64,000 nt of DNA from Saccharothrix longispora (GTDB taxonomy: Bacteria; Actinomycetota; Actinomycetes; Mycobacteriales; Pseudonocardiaceae), in assembly GCF_030852425.1 (NCBI RefSeq), contig NZ_NSDM01000003.1, positions 547,876 through 611,875 of the forward strand, in the 5' to 3' direction. Below are positions 25,044 through 32,935 of the stretch, piece by piece. A model generated the notes under the pieces. It was not told the DNA's origin. It made no database searches and saw only the letters and a program-made list of their open reading frames with translations. Numbering within the stretch: the first letter of the stretch is position 1; each line of letters begins with the position of its first letter. The position numbers and the translations under genes were made by a program.

Positions 25044-25427
25044 TCAGCAGACGCAGAACTCGTTGCCCTCCGGGTCGCGCAGCACGCCGAAGTAGTCGTC
25101 GCGCTCGTCGGTGGTGCGCATGTGCGTGGCGCCCAGCGCGACGAGCCGGGCCACCTCGGCGTCGACCAGGGGGACGCGGACGGCCTTGGGGGTGCCGCGC
25201 GGGCCGCCCGCCCGGACGTCCAGGTGCACGCGGTTCTTGCCGTACTTCAGCTCCGGGACCCGCTGGAACAGCACGCGCGGGCCGTCGGGGGCGACGATCG
25301 AGGCCCAGTCGCCCTCCACGTCCCCGGTGCCGGTGTCCTCCAGCGCGTACCCGAGCACCTCCGCCCAGAAGGCGGCCTGGGCGCCCGGATCGCGGCAGTC
25401 GACCACGACTTGCAGCTCCTTCGCCAT
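25044..25427 (-). CDS. VOC/glyoxalase-family protein
   Basis: The 127-residue protein has the glyoxalase-like pattern of two beta-alpha-beta-beta-beta modules: VVVDCRDPGAQAAFWAEVLGY, then KNRVHLDVRAG and a C-terminal DPEGNEFCVC where the metal-binding Glu usually sits. The substrate is unknown. ATG at 25427 is preferred; an in-frame ATG four codons upstream is possible. It converges with the RidA gene. Confidence 0.82.
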   Translation of the reverse strand: MAKELQVVVDCRDPGAQAAFWAEVLGYALEDTGTGDVEGDWASIVAPDGPRVLFQRVPELKYGKNRVHLDVRAGGPRGTPKAVRVPLVDAEVARLVALGATHMRTTDERDDYFGVLRDPEGNEFCVC

Positions 25428-25541
25428 GCCGGCGATCATGCCAGGCGGCAGCGGTGCCGCGGGGCGGTCGGCCGCCGGGACGCGAGCGGCCCTGCCGCCG
25501 CGCCGGGCGACGGGTGAACCGCCTGATCTAGCATCCGGTGC

Positions 25542-25919
25542 GTGGACCGAACGCGCCTGGGTGCCTGGACGACTCTCGGCTTGGCGGTGCTCCACGCGCT
25601 GTCCGCCCTGTTCAGCGGGGTGTCGGTGGAGCTGGTGGGGTTGGCGCTCGCCGTCAACGCCGCGGCCGCCGCCTCGGCGGTCCGGCTGCTGCGCCGCCCC
25701 GACCGCAACCGGTGGCCGCTGACCGCGTGGACGGCGGGCTTCTTCGGCTGGCACGCCACCGGTCTGGTCACCCTGGCCGGTCTGGTCACCACCGAGCTGG
25801 ACGCCGTGTTCACGGTCGCCTCGGACGCGCGGCTGTCGGTGCTCCACCAGGCGGTCCTCACCACGGCGGCGGCGTTCGCGGTGCACTTCCTGCTCCCCCG
25901 GCCCGCCGGTCGACCCTGA
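25542..25919 (+). CDS. Small integral membrane protein (125 aa)
   Basis: Four hydrophobic segments fill the protein (about residues 8-25, 28-45, 62-80 and 95-115). No family is recognised. GTG at 25542 has TAGCAT ending seven bases upstream and no ribosome-binding site, suggesting a leaderless transcript. Confidence 0.65.
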   Translation: MDRTRLGAWTTLGLAVLHALSALFSGVSVELVGLALAVNAAAAASAVRLLRRPDRNRWPLTAWTAGFFGWHATGLVTLAGLVTTELDAVFTVASDARLSVLHQAVLTTAAAFAVHFLLPRPAGRP

Positions 25920-25926
25920 CCACAGG

Positions 25927-25948
25927 CGTATCTCATATATGAGATACG
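25927..25948. promoter_or_regulatory. 22-bp perfect palindrome, probable operator of the HTH-MurA gene
   Basis: CGTATCTCATA is followed directly by its exact complement, TATGAGATACG, ending 10 bases before the GTG start at 25959. The AT-rich centre in a GC-rich genome and the position over the likely -10 region fit an autoregulatory site for the XRE domain encoded by the next gene. Confidence 0.8.
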
Positions 25949-25958
25949 GTTCCGCCCC

Positions 25959-27506
25959 GTGACGGATGACCACGACGGTTCCAAGCCCTACCTGGCGCGC
26001 ATCGGCGGCCTGATCCGCGACTCCCGCAGGCACCGCGGGTGGACGCAGGCGCAGCTGGCGGAGGCGCTGTCCACCAGCCAGAGCGCGATCAACCGGATCG
26101 AGCGCGGCCACCAGAACCTCAGCGTGGACATGCTGGCGCGGATCAGCGAGGCGCTCGACTCGGGCATCGTGACGCTCGGCCAGGCCGCCCCGACGCACCT
26201 GCGGGTCACCGGCGGTCGCACGCTCTCCGGCTCCATCAGCGTCAAGACCAGCAAGAACGCGGGCGTGGCGCTGCTGTGCGCGTCGCTGCTCAACGCGGGC
26301 CGCACGACCCTGCGCAAGGTCGCCCGCATCGAGGAGGTCAACCGCATCCTGGAGGTGCTGAACAGCATCGGGGTGCGGACCCGCTGGCTGAACGAGGACA
26401 ACGACCTGGAGATCGTGCCGCCCGCGAAGCTCGACCTGGCCGGCATCGACGTCGAGGCGGCCCGGCGCACGCGCAGCATCATCATGCTGCTGGGTCCCCT
26501 GCTCCACCACGAGGACGCCTTCGAGCTGCCCTACGCGGGCGGCTGCGCGCTGGGCACCCGCACCGTCGAGCCGCACCTGGTGGCGCTGCGCCCGTTCGGC
26601 CTGGAGGTGAAGGCCGTGGCGGGGCAGTACCACGTCGCGGTCGACCGCGGGGTCGGGCCGACGCGGCCGATCGTGCTGACCGAGCGCGGTGACACGGTGA
26701 CCGAGAACGCCCTGATGGCCGCCGCGCGGCGGGACGGCGTCACCGTCATCCGCAACGCCAGCCCCAACTACATGGTCCAGGACCTGTGCTTCTTCCTGGG
26801 CGAGCTGGGCGTGCGGATCGAGGGCGTCGGCACGACCACGCTCACCGTGCACGGCGTCGGCGAGGTGGACCGGGACATCGACTACTCGCCGTCCGAGGAC
26901 CCGATCGAGGCGATGAGCCTGATCTCCGCCGCGATCGTCACCTCGTCGGAGGTGACCGTGCGGCGCGTGCCGATCGAGTTCATGGAGATCGAGCTGGCGC
27001 TGCTGGAGGAGATGGGGCTCGACCACGACCGGTCGGCCGAGTACGCGGCGGCCAACGGGCGCACCAGGCTCGTGGACGTCACCGTGCGGCCGTCGCGGCT
27101 CAAGGCGCCGATCGACAAGATCCACCCCATGCCGTTCCCCGGCCTGAACATCGACAACCTGCCGTTCTTCGCGCTGATCGCGGCGACGGCGCAGGGCTCC
27201 ACGCTGATCCACGACTGGGTCTACGAGAACCGGGCGCTGTACCTGACCGAGCTGACCAAGCTGGGCGCCAAGGTGACCCTGCTCGATCCGCACCGGGTGT
27301 ACGTGGAGGGTCCGACGCACTGGTCGGGCGCGGAGGTCATCTGCCCGCCCGCGCTGCGCCCGGCGGTGGTGGTGCTGCTGGCCATGCTCGCCGCGAAGGG
27401 CACCTCGGTGCTGCGCAACGTCTACGTGATCAACCGCGGCTACGAGCAGCTGGCCGAGCGGCTGAACCTGCTCGGGGCCGACATCAGCACGTTCCGGGAC
27501 ATCTGA
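25959..27506 (+). CDS. XRE HTH domain fused to a MurA-like UDP-GlcNAc enolpyruvyltransferase
   Basis: Residues about 10-65 form an XRE helix-turn-helix (GLIRDSRRHRGWTQAQLAEAL, STSQSAINRIERG). The remaining 440 residues are a two-lobed EPSP-synthase/MurA fold: SVKTSKNAGVALL keeps the substrate Lys, and YAGGCALGTRTVEPH keeps the Cys that attacks phosphoenolpyruvate in MurA. It may be a moonlighting enzyme that senses a cell-wall precursor and controls its own promoter. A canonical murA is expected elsewhere. No ribosome-binding site precedes the GTG, so a leaderless message is likely. Its end overlaps the decayed SARP gene on the other strand. Confidence 0.85.
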   Translation: MTDDHDGSKPYLARIGGLIRDSRRHRGWTQAQLAEALSTSQSAINRIERGHQNLSVDMLARISEALDSGIVTLGQAAPTHLRVTGGRTLSGSISVKTSKNAGVALLCASLLNAGRTTLRKVARIEEVNRILEVLNSIGVRTRWLNEDNDLEIVPPAKLDLAGIDVEAARRTRSIIMLLGPLLHHEDAFELPYAGGCALGTRTVEPHLVALRPFGLEVKAVAGQYHVAVDRGVGPTRPIVLTERGDTVTENALMAAARRDGVTVIRNASPNYMVQDLCFFLGELGVRIEGVGTTTLTVHGVGEVDRDIDYSPSEDPIEAMSLISAAIVTSSEVTVRRVPIEFMEIELALLEEMGLDHDRSAEYAAANGRTRLVDVTVRPSRLKAPIDKIHPMPFPGLNIDNLPFFALIAATAQGSTLIHDWVYENRALYLTELTKLGAKVTLLDPHRVYVEGPTHWSGAEVICPPALRPAVVVLLAMLAAKGTSVLRNVYVINRGYEQLAERLNLLGADISTFRDI

Positions 27507-29753
27507 GCGCGGTCGGGGCGGCCCGGCCGCGGGGCCCGCGCGGTCGGGTGCGGCTCGGGCTCGTCGGCAGGGTTCCCGTCCGCAGGGTTCCCGTCGGCAG
27601 GGGCGGGACCGGGGTCGGCGGGGTCGGCGGCCAGGGCGCGCAGCGCCGCGCCCACCGGGTCGCGCGCCAGGCGTGACCGCACGCGGCCGAGCGCGGTGAG
27701 CACGGCCGCGCGCTGCCGGACGTCGGCGGGTTCGGTGTCCGCCGCCCGCGCCAGCAGGTCGGCGGCGGCGCGCGGGGTGCGTTCGACCAGGGTCGCGTGG
27801 TGGGCCACCAGCCAGGCCAGCACCCAGGCGTCGACCGGGACGGGTTCGGCGACGAGGTGCTCGGCGACGCGCTCCACCGGGGCGCCCGCCGACGCCAGCG
27901 CCTCGGCCGCCTGCCGGTGCAGGGCCGTGCGCACGGGCGTCGACAGGCTGTCGTGCAGCGCCATCCGCAGGTACGGGTGGCGGAACGCCAGGTGCTCGCC
28001 CGCCTCGACGACGACGGCGGCGGCGGCGGCCTCGTCGAGCGGGTGCGCGAGGTCGAGCACCGGCCGACCGGTCACCGCCGCCAGCTCGGGCACCCGGAAC
28101 TCGACGCCGAGCAGCGCCGCGGACCGCAGCACGTCGCGGGCCTCGGCGGAGAGGACGTCGAGCGAGCGGCCCACGGCGGACAGCAGCGACGGCGGCACCT
28201 CGCCCGCGGCGGCGGCGTCCACGTCGGCGACGCCGTCCACGACCCGGACCGCGTCGCGCCGCACCAGGGCGTGCGCGACCTCCCGCAGGTACAGCGCCGG
28301 GGCGCGCGCCGACGACGTGGCCGACCAGCTGCTCGGCCTCGTCCGCCGCGAGCGGTCCCAGCGTCGCCACGTGGCCCCGCCGCGCCTCCACGCCGCGCCG
28401 CACGCGGGCCAGCTCCGCTCGGCCGGGGTCGGGGCGCAGGGCGGCCACCAGCAGCAGCGGCAGCTGGTGGGTGACGGCCGCGAGCCGGTGCCAGAGCACC
28501 ACGCTCGCGTCGTCGGCCCACTGGAGGTCGTCGACCACCAGCACCAGGGGCGAGCGGGCGCACGTGCGGTCCACCAGCGCGAGGAGCCGGTCCACGGCCG
28601 CCGCCACCGGGTCGGTGGGCCCCCACCCGCCGTCGGGGTGCGCGTCCGGCGAGGCGGGCGCGACGTCCAGGCACTCCATGAGCACGTGCAGCGGGAACCT
28701 CATGCCGAGTTCGTCGGCGGCGGCCCAGCCGACCTGGCAGCCGCGGTCGGCCGCGTCGGCCAGGGACCGCGCCAGGAGGGCGGACTTGCCGATGCCGGGT
28801 TCGCCCTCCAGCCACACCACCGCGCCGCGCCCGTCGAGCACGTCGGTCACCAGGGACCGCAGCAGCGCCGTTTCGGCGTGCCGGCCGACGAACGCGTCGG
28901 CGGACGCGGACACCACCCGCGGCGGGACCACGACGAGGCGCGGCTCCGGCGGGGTGGCGGCGCGGGGTGCGGGCGGCGGACCGGACGGGGTCGCCGGGGC
29001 GTCCGCGCCGCCCAGGATCACCCGGTGCAGCTCGCGCAGCCCCGGCCCCGGCTCGATGCCCTGGTCCGCGACCAGGGCGCGGCGCGCCTCCCGGTAGGCG
29101 TCGAGCGCCTCGGCGTGCCGGCCGGCCCGGTGCAGGGACAGCATCAGCAGCTCGCGCAGCGACTCCCGCCACGGGTGCTCGCGGACCAGCGCGCCCGCCT
29201 CCGCGGCCACCTCGGCGTGCTCGCCCAGTTCCAGCGCGGCCCGCGCCCGCGCCTCCAGCGCGCCCACCCGCAGCTCACCGAGCCGCCGGCGCTCGGCCTC
29301 GGCGAACGGCCCGGTCACCCCGTCGTACGCGCCGCCGCGCCACAGGCCGAGCACGTCGTCCAGCACGGCCCTGGCACGCGCCCACTGCCCCGACCCCAGC
29401 AACCGCTGCCCCTCGACCCGGCCGCGCTCGAACGCCGCCACGTCCAGCGCGTCCTCCGCCAGGCGCAGCGAGTAGCCCGCCGGTCGGGACACCAGGAGGT
29501 GCCTGGCCGGTCCGAGCGCCCGCCGCAGACCGGACACGTACGTGTGCAGGCTGCCGACCGCCCCGGCGGGCGCCGCGTCCCCCCAGACGCCGTCGAGCAG
29601 CTCCTCGCGCGACACCACCCGGTTCGCCCGGCCCGCCAGCAGCGCGAACACCGTGCGCTGCCGGGCGGGGCCCAGGCCGCGCTCCGCGTCGCCGAGCCAG
29701 GCCCCGACCGGGCCCAGCAACCGCACCCGCAGCACGCCGTCGTCCATCGGCAT
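27440..29753 (-). pseudogene. Frameshifted, truncated SARP/LAL regulator
   Basis: The start (ATG 29753, GGGAGG upstream) encodes a SARP DNA-binding domain (VRLLGPVGAWLG; SREELLDGVWG), a BTAD domain and an AAA domain with Walker A (GEPGIGKSALL) and Walker B (LVLVVDDLQWAD). Near 28295-28310 about 18 expected residues are missing and the frame changes: the remainder (ALYLREVAHALVRR, FRHPYLRMALHDS) continues in another frame. It ends after the first helical repeats in a Pro-rich tail, whereas the relatives at 54.9-61.9 kb continue for some 400 residues. The N-terminal SARP part could still be expressed. Without the internal deletion it would be a third member of the CIS-flanking regulator set. 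Confidence 0.8.
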
Positions 29754-29850
29754 CCCCGTTGCCTCCCCTGATCGTCCCCACGCAGCATGGCCACGCACGG
29801 TGGGTGCCCAGGGTTCAGAATCCGCCCTGTTTCACCCCTTCGGCCGAGCA

Positions 29851-29890
29851 CGACAGGCGGTTCGCGGTCGATCGACAGCATCGCGACAGG
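29851..29890 (+). promoter_or_regulatory. SARP-box-like direct repeats
   Basis: CGACAG occurs at 29851, 29873 and 29884, spacings of 22 and 11 bases, with TACGGA shortly after. Direct heptamers at 11-bp steps upstream of a -10 are the recognised binding pattern of SARP regulators. The site lies between the decayed SARP gene and the first gene of the CIS region; nothing else is visible in the 259-base gap (29754-30012). Confidence 0.45.
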
Positions 29891-30012
29891 TACGGACGGG
29901 CAGACCTGCGCCGGTGGCCTGTACCCGCGTCCCGGCACGTGGTGGGCTCGGGGCGACAACTGGTGAGGGCTCCCGGAAGGGGCGGCGGCCCCGGTGCCCG
30001 TACGGAGGTGCG

Positions 30013-30393
30013 ATGGCTGTGCGACCCGACGGGGACGGAGGTCGCGTGGCGGACGGTTCCACGCGGGAGAGGTTCGCGGGCGACCTGTTCCTCGACCTGG
30101 CCGACAAGGGGTGGCTGGTGGTCGAGCCGGACGAGGCCGAGCGGGTCGTCGCCGAACTGCTGCGCACCCTCGACGTCGTCCGGTCCCGGGTGCGGCGGCT
30201 GGAGGTGTCGCGCCGGTTGCGCGAGGCGCCCGGGGAGGACGTCGCACCGGACGTGGCGCAGTTCGCGGTCGACACGGTGTTCGCCGAGCAGGTGACGGCG
30301 GGCACGTGGGAACGCGCGCTCGTCGAGCTGCCCAAGTACGTCGAGGCGTTCCGGATCGCCGCCCGCAACGCCGAGCGAACCCCCCGGCGGTGA
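30013..30393 (+). CDS. Small hypothetical protein at the edge of the CIS locus (126 aa)
   Basis: The protein is acidic and helical (FAGDLFLDLADKGWLVVEPDEAERVV, RSRVRRLEVSRRL). No family is recognised. ATG at 30013 follows GGAGG. It is translationally coupled to a 55-residue protein through a GTGA overlap, and the pair ends at a strong terminator. Proximity suggests a CIS accessory role, but nothing in the sequence proves it. Confidence 0.6.
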   Translation: MAVRPDGDGGRVADGSTRERFAGDLFLDLADKGWLVVEPDEAERVVAELLRTLDVVRSRVRRLEVSRRLREAPGEDVAPDVAQFAVDTVFAEQVTAGTWERALVELPKYVEAFRIAARNAERTPRR

Positions 30394-30557
30394 GCCGCCC
30401 GGAAGGTCTCGCCGCGTCGGACCTGAACGCCGAGCTGACGGCGGCGCGCGGCGAGCTGAACCGCTACCGCGACCTCGGGGACGACGCGACCGCCGACCTG
30501 ATGCGGGCGTGGATCGACGCCCTGCTCGACGAGTGGAACCGCCGCTACCCCCGCTGA
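30390..30557 (+). CDS. Very small helical protein (55 aa)
   Basis: GTG at 30390 overlaps the stop of the preceding gene. The product (starting SRPEGLAASDLNAELTAARG) is a predicted two-helix protein ending DALLDEWNRRYPR. Function unknown; probably acts with its coupled neighbour. Confidence 0.55.
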   Translation: MSRPEGLAASDLNAELTAARGELNRYRDLGDDATADLMRAWIDALLDEWNRRYPR

Positions 30558-30562
30558 ACGCA

Positions 30563-30594
30563 CGAGGGGGTGCGCCGGAGCCCGGCGCACCCCT
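30563..30594. terminator. Bidirectional terminator between convergent genes
   Basis: A GC-rich stem (GAGGGGGTGCGCCGG against CCGGCGCACCCCTC) with a three-base loop separates the small gene pair from the convergent membrane-protein gene. Confidence 0.65.
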
Positions 30595-30649
30595 CTTCCC
30601 CGCTGTCGGGGTCCCGTCAGCGTCGGGGTCCATCAGTGTCAGGGTCCCA

Positions 30650-31936
30650 TCAGGGCAGCTCGCTCAGCACCCCGCTGACGTTGAGCAGCTGCGCGCAGCC
30701 CGACGCCTGCTGCCCGCTCGCCGGCGTGCCCGGTCGCGCACAGGTCACCGTGGCGGTGACGGTGCCGTTCGCCGGGATGTCGATGGGCGTCACCCAGTGG
30801 TAGTCCTGGTTGCGGAAGGTCTCCAGCGCGATGGTGGTGATGGTGCGCTCGCCGAACGCGATGGTGAGCACGCCCTCGTCGCCCTGGTGGTTGGCCAGCA
30901 CGATGTCGCTGATGTGGAACATCCGGCCGTCCGGGACGACGTACGCGCCGGTGGTCTGCTGACCGGGGGCGGTGGTGACCTCGATGGTGGCGGAGCTCTG
31001 CCGCCCGGGGCCGAACCCCGTGCCCTGTCCCTGTCCCTGCCCCTGCCCCTGGCCTTGGCCCTGTCCTTGGCCTTCTCCCTGCCTGCCTTGGCCCTGCGGG
31101 TCCTGACCGGCGGGCCGGTCCGCCGGGGGCACCGGGGCCTCGCCGGCCTGCGCGATCTCCCTCGCCCGCTCGTCGGTGGCCTCGCGCGCCGCGCTGCGCA
31201 CCGCCGGGCGCACGAGGAACAGCCACAGCAGCAGCAGCGCCAGCAGCGCCGCGAGCAGGGACAGCAACCAGCGGGCCAGGATCGGCAGCTGGACCAGTTC
31301 TGCCGACAGGTCGTGCTCGTGCCGCTCGTCCGCGGCGAGCGCGACGACCTCGGGCCGCACCGGCCAGACGACGGGCTTGCCGAACCACAGCAGCTTCGCC
31401 ACCCGCACGCGCAGGTCGAGGTCGACGTGCCCGCCCGGTTCCACGGTGGACGGAGTGGTGGTCGTGGTGTGCCGGAGGTGGTCGTCCTTCTCCGGCACGG
31501 CGACGGTCACCGACACCGGCGTGTTGCCCTCGTTGCGCACCTCGACGCGGTACCGGGCGCTGCGCCAGGCCCGCCGACGCCGGGGCACGACCCGGGCGCG
31601 CTGCGCGGCGAACGGCTCGACGACGACGGTGGTCTCGGTCACCACCGCCGATTCGGGCCGTTCCGCGGGCAGCACGCGCACCGCCAGCGGCACCTCGCCC
31701 GCGCGCACCAGGGGTGAGCGCGGTGGGCGCAGCACCAGGGAGACCTGCTCGGACGTGCCGGGGAACAGCGAGAGCCGCCCCGGTTCGACGGTGGTCCAGG
31801 GGGCGCACTCGCCCACCACCTCGAACTCGTACGCCTCGACGATGTCGCTGTCGTTGCGCACCGTCATCGTGGTGCGGGTCTCCTGACCGGGCGTGACGGC
31901 CACGGTGGGGAGACCGAACTCGGTCGTTGTGGTCAC
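30650..31936 (-). CDS. CIS-associated membrane protein with beta-sandwich domains and a Gln-Gly repeat
   Basis: The 428-residue protein begins with two Ig/COG1470-like beta-sandwich domains (TPGQETRTTMTVRNDSDIVE; RYRVEVRNEGNTPVSVTVAV), then a single transmembrane helix (about residues 220-240, WLLSLLAALLALLLLWLFLV), a charged segment, a Gln/Gly dipeptide repeat, and a C-terminal beta domain. There is no signal peptide, so the N-terminal domains are probably cytoplasmic and the C-terminal domain outside. Streptomycete CIS loci carry a similar membrane protein, thought to link the particle to the membrane; I infer the same here. It is divergent from the LuxR gene; TACGTT six bases before the GTG suggests a leaderless message. 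Confidence 0.75.
   Translation of the reverse strand: MTTTTEFGLPTVAVTPGQETRTTMTVRNDSDIVEAYEFEVVGECAPWTTVEPGRLSLFPGTSEQVSLVLRPPRSPLVRAGEVPLAVRVLPAERPESAVVTETTVVVEPFAAQRARVVPRRRRAWRSARYRVEVRNEGNTPVSVTVAVPEKDDHLRHTTTTTPSTVEPGGHVDLDLRVRVAKLLWFGKPVVWPVRPEVVALAADERHEHDLSAELVQLPILARWLLSLLAALLALLLLWLFLVRPAVRSAAREATDERAREIAQAGEAPVPPADRPAGQDPQGQGRQGEGQGQGQGQGQGQGQGQGTGFGPGRQSSATIEVTTAPGQQTTGAYVVPDGRMFHISDIVLANHQGDEGVLTIAFGERTITTIALETFRNQDYHWVTPIDIPANGTVTATVTCARPGTPASGQQASGCAQLLNVSGVLSELP
31021..31092 (-). repeat. Gln-Gly coding microsatellite inside the membrane protein
   Basis: A six-base period (CCCTGT/CCCTGC and variants on the plus strand) encodes about ten Gly-Gln dipeptides. It lies just after the transmembrane helix on the presumed external side. 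Such an array can vary in length by slippage. Confidence 0.75.
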
Positions 31937-32086
31937 CCCGCGAACGTAGGGATACGTCATCCGGCCGCGGCAGGGAGAAAAGGGCACGGTACGGGCAATC
32001 CCGTGCACCCGGGGCCCGTGCGGCTGCCCGCGCGCCCACCCCCGCCGCCACGATGGCGGCACGACGGTTCTCGCAGGAGGGGTGGC

Positions 32087-32710
32087 ATGAGCAGAATCCC
32101 GGTGGCCGTGTACGCGGAGGACCCGGTGCTGCGGGTGGGCATCACCCAGCAGTTGCGCCCGCGTCCCGAGGTGGAGGTGCTGCGGCAGGACGAGGAGTCC
32201 CGCGCGGTCGTGGCCCTCGTGGTGGTGGATCGGGTCGACGACGCCGCGACCCGGTTGCTGCGCCGCCTGCGGCACGCGGAGGAGACGCGCACGGGCCTGG
32301 TGGTGGGGCGCTTCGACCACGACTCGTTGCAGACCACGATCGACTGCGGCGTCGCGGGCGTGCTGCGGCGCGCGGAGGCGGACCAGGACCGGCTGGTGCG
32401 CGTGGTGACCGCGTTGGCGCGGGGGGAGTCCGTGCTGCCGGGCGACCTGCTGGGCAGGCTGCTCGACCACGTGGGTCGGTTGCAGCGCAGCGTGCTCGAC
32501 CCGAACGGCCCGTCCCTGTCCACCCTGACCCCGCGCGAGACCGACATGCTGCGGCTGGTGGCCGAGGGCTTCGACACGGGCGAGATCGCGGCGAAGACGT
32601 CGTTCTCCGAGCGGACGGTCAAGAACGTGCTGCACGAGGTGACCACGCGCCTCCAGCTCCGCAACCGCGCGCACGCCGTCGGTTTCGCCCTGCGCCACGG
32701 CCTGATCTGA
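32087..32710 (+). CDS. LuxR-family regulator, left flank of the CIS core
   Basis: The 207-residue protein has an N-terminal receiver-like domain (IPVAVYAEDPVLRVGITQQL) that keeps an Asp at residue 48 (LVVVDRVDD) but lacks most other receiver landmarks. The C-terminal LuxR helix-turn-helix reads LTPRETDMLRLVAEG and SERTVKNVLHEVTTRL. It is clearly related to the regulator at 54075-54695 on the other side of the locus. ATG at 32087 follows AGGAGGGG. It probably controls the CIS genes. Confidence 0.85.
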   Translation: MSRIPVAVYAEDPVLRVGITQQLRPRPEVEVLRQDEESRAVVALVVVDRVDDAATRLLRRLRHAEETRTGLVVGRFDHDSLQTTIDCGVAGVLRRAEADQDRLVRVVTALARGESVLPGDLLGRLLDHVGRLQRSVLDPNGPSLSTLTPRETDMLRLVAEGFDTGEIAAKTSFSERTVKNVLHEVTTRLQLRNRAHAVGFALRHGLI

Positions 32711-32836
32711 GCCGGGAGTCCAACCCCCGGGTCGCGAGAGTCCGACGTCCGGGAGCCGTGAGTTCTTCGTTCAGGACTCACGGCGTCGGGCGTGAACGTA
32801 GAACTCACCGGACCTGGAGGGTGGACTCCCGGTTGC
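32711..32836. repeat. Cluster of the 22-nt repeat family in both orientations
   Basis: About three units run in one direction (including CGAGAGTCCGACGTCC and CGTGAGTTCTTCGTTCAGG) and at least two in the other (including GTGAACGTAGAACTCACC), giving a large imperfect inverted repeat after the LuxR gene. It occupies more than half of the 225-base gap before the beta-propeller gene and may end LuxR transcription. Confidence 0.65.
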
Positions 32837-32935
32837 CCTTTGGGGACGGAGGTGTTCCTGAGGAGTGCCCCTGCGGCCCTCGGCTCGGCGGGGCGCCGGT
32901 GGCGACGATCCTGCTGACCGACGGAGGTGGAGAAC

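Noticed and set aside
25044..28300. The first frame of the SARP relic stays open for thousands of bases into the VOC gene
   Set aside because: GC-rich sequence rarely gives stops. After about 28300 the translation loses all family similarity while the true continuation lies in another frame.
31021..31092. Possible CRISPR or regulatory repeat
   Set aside because: The period is six bases and stays in frame inside a coding sequence as Gly-Gln.
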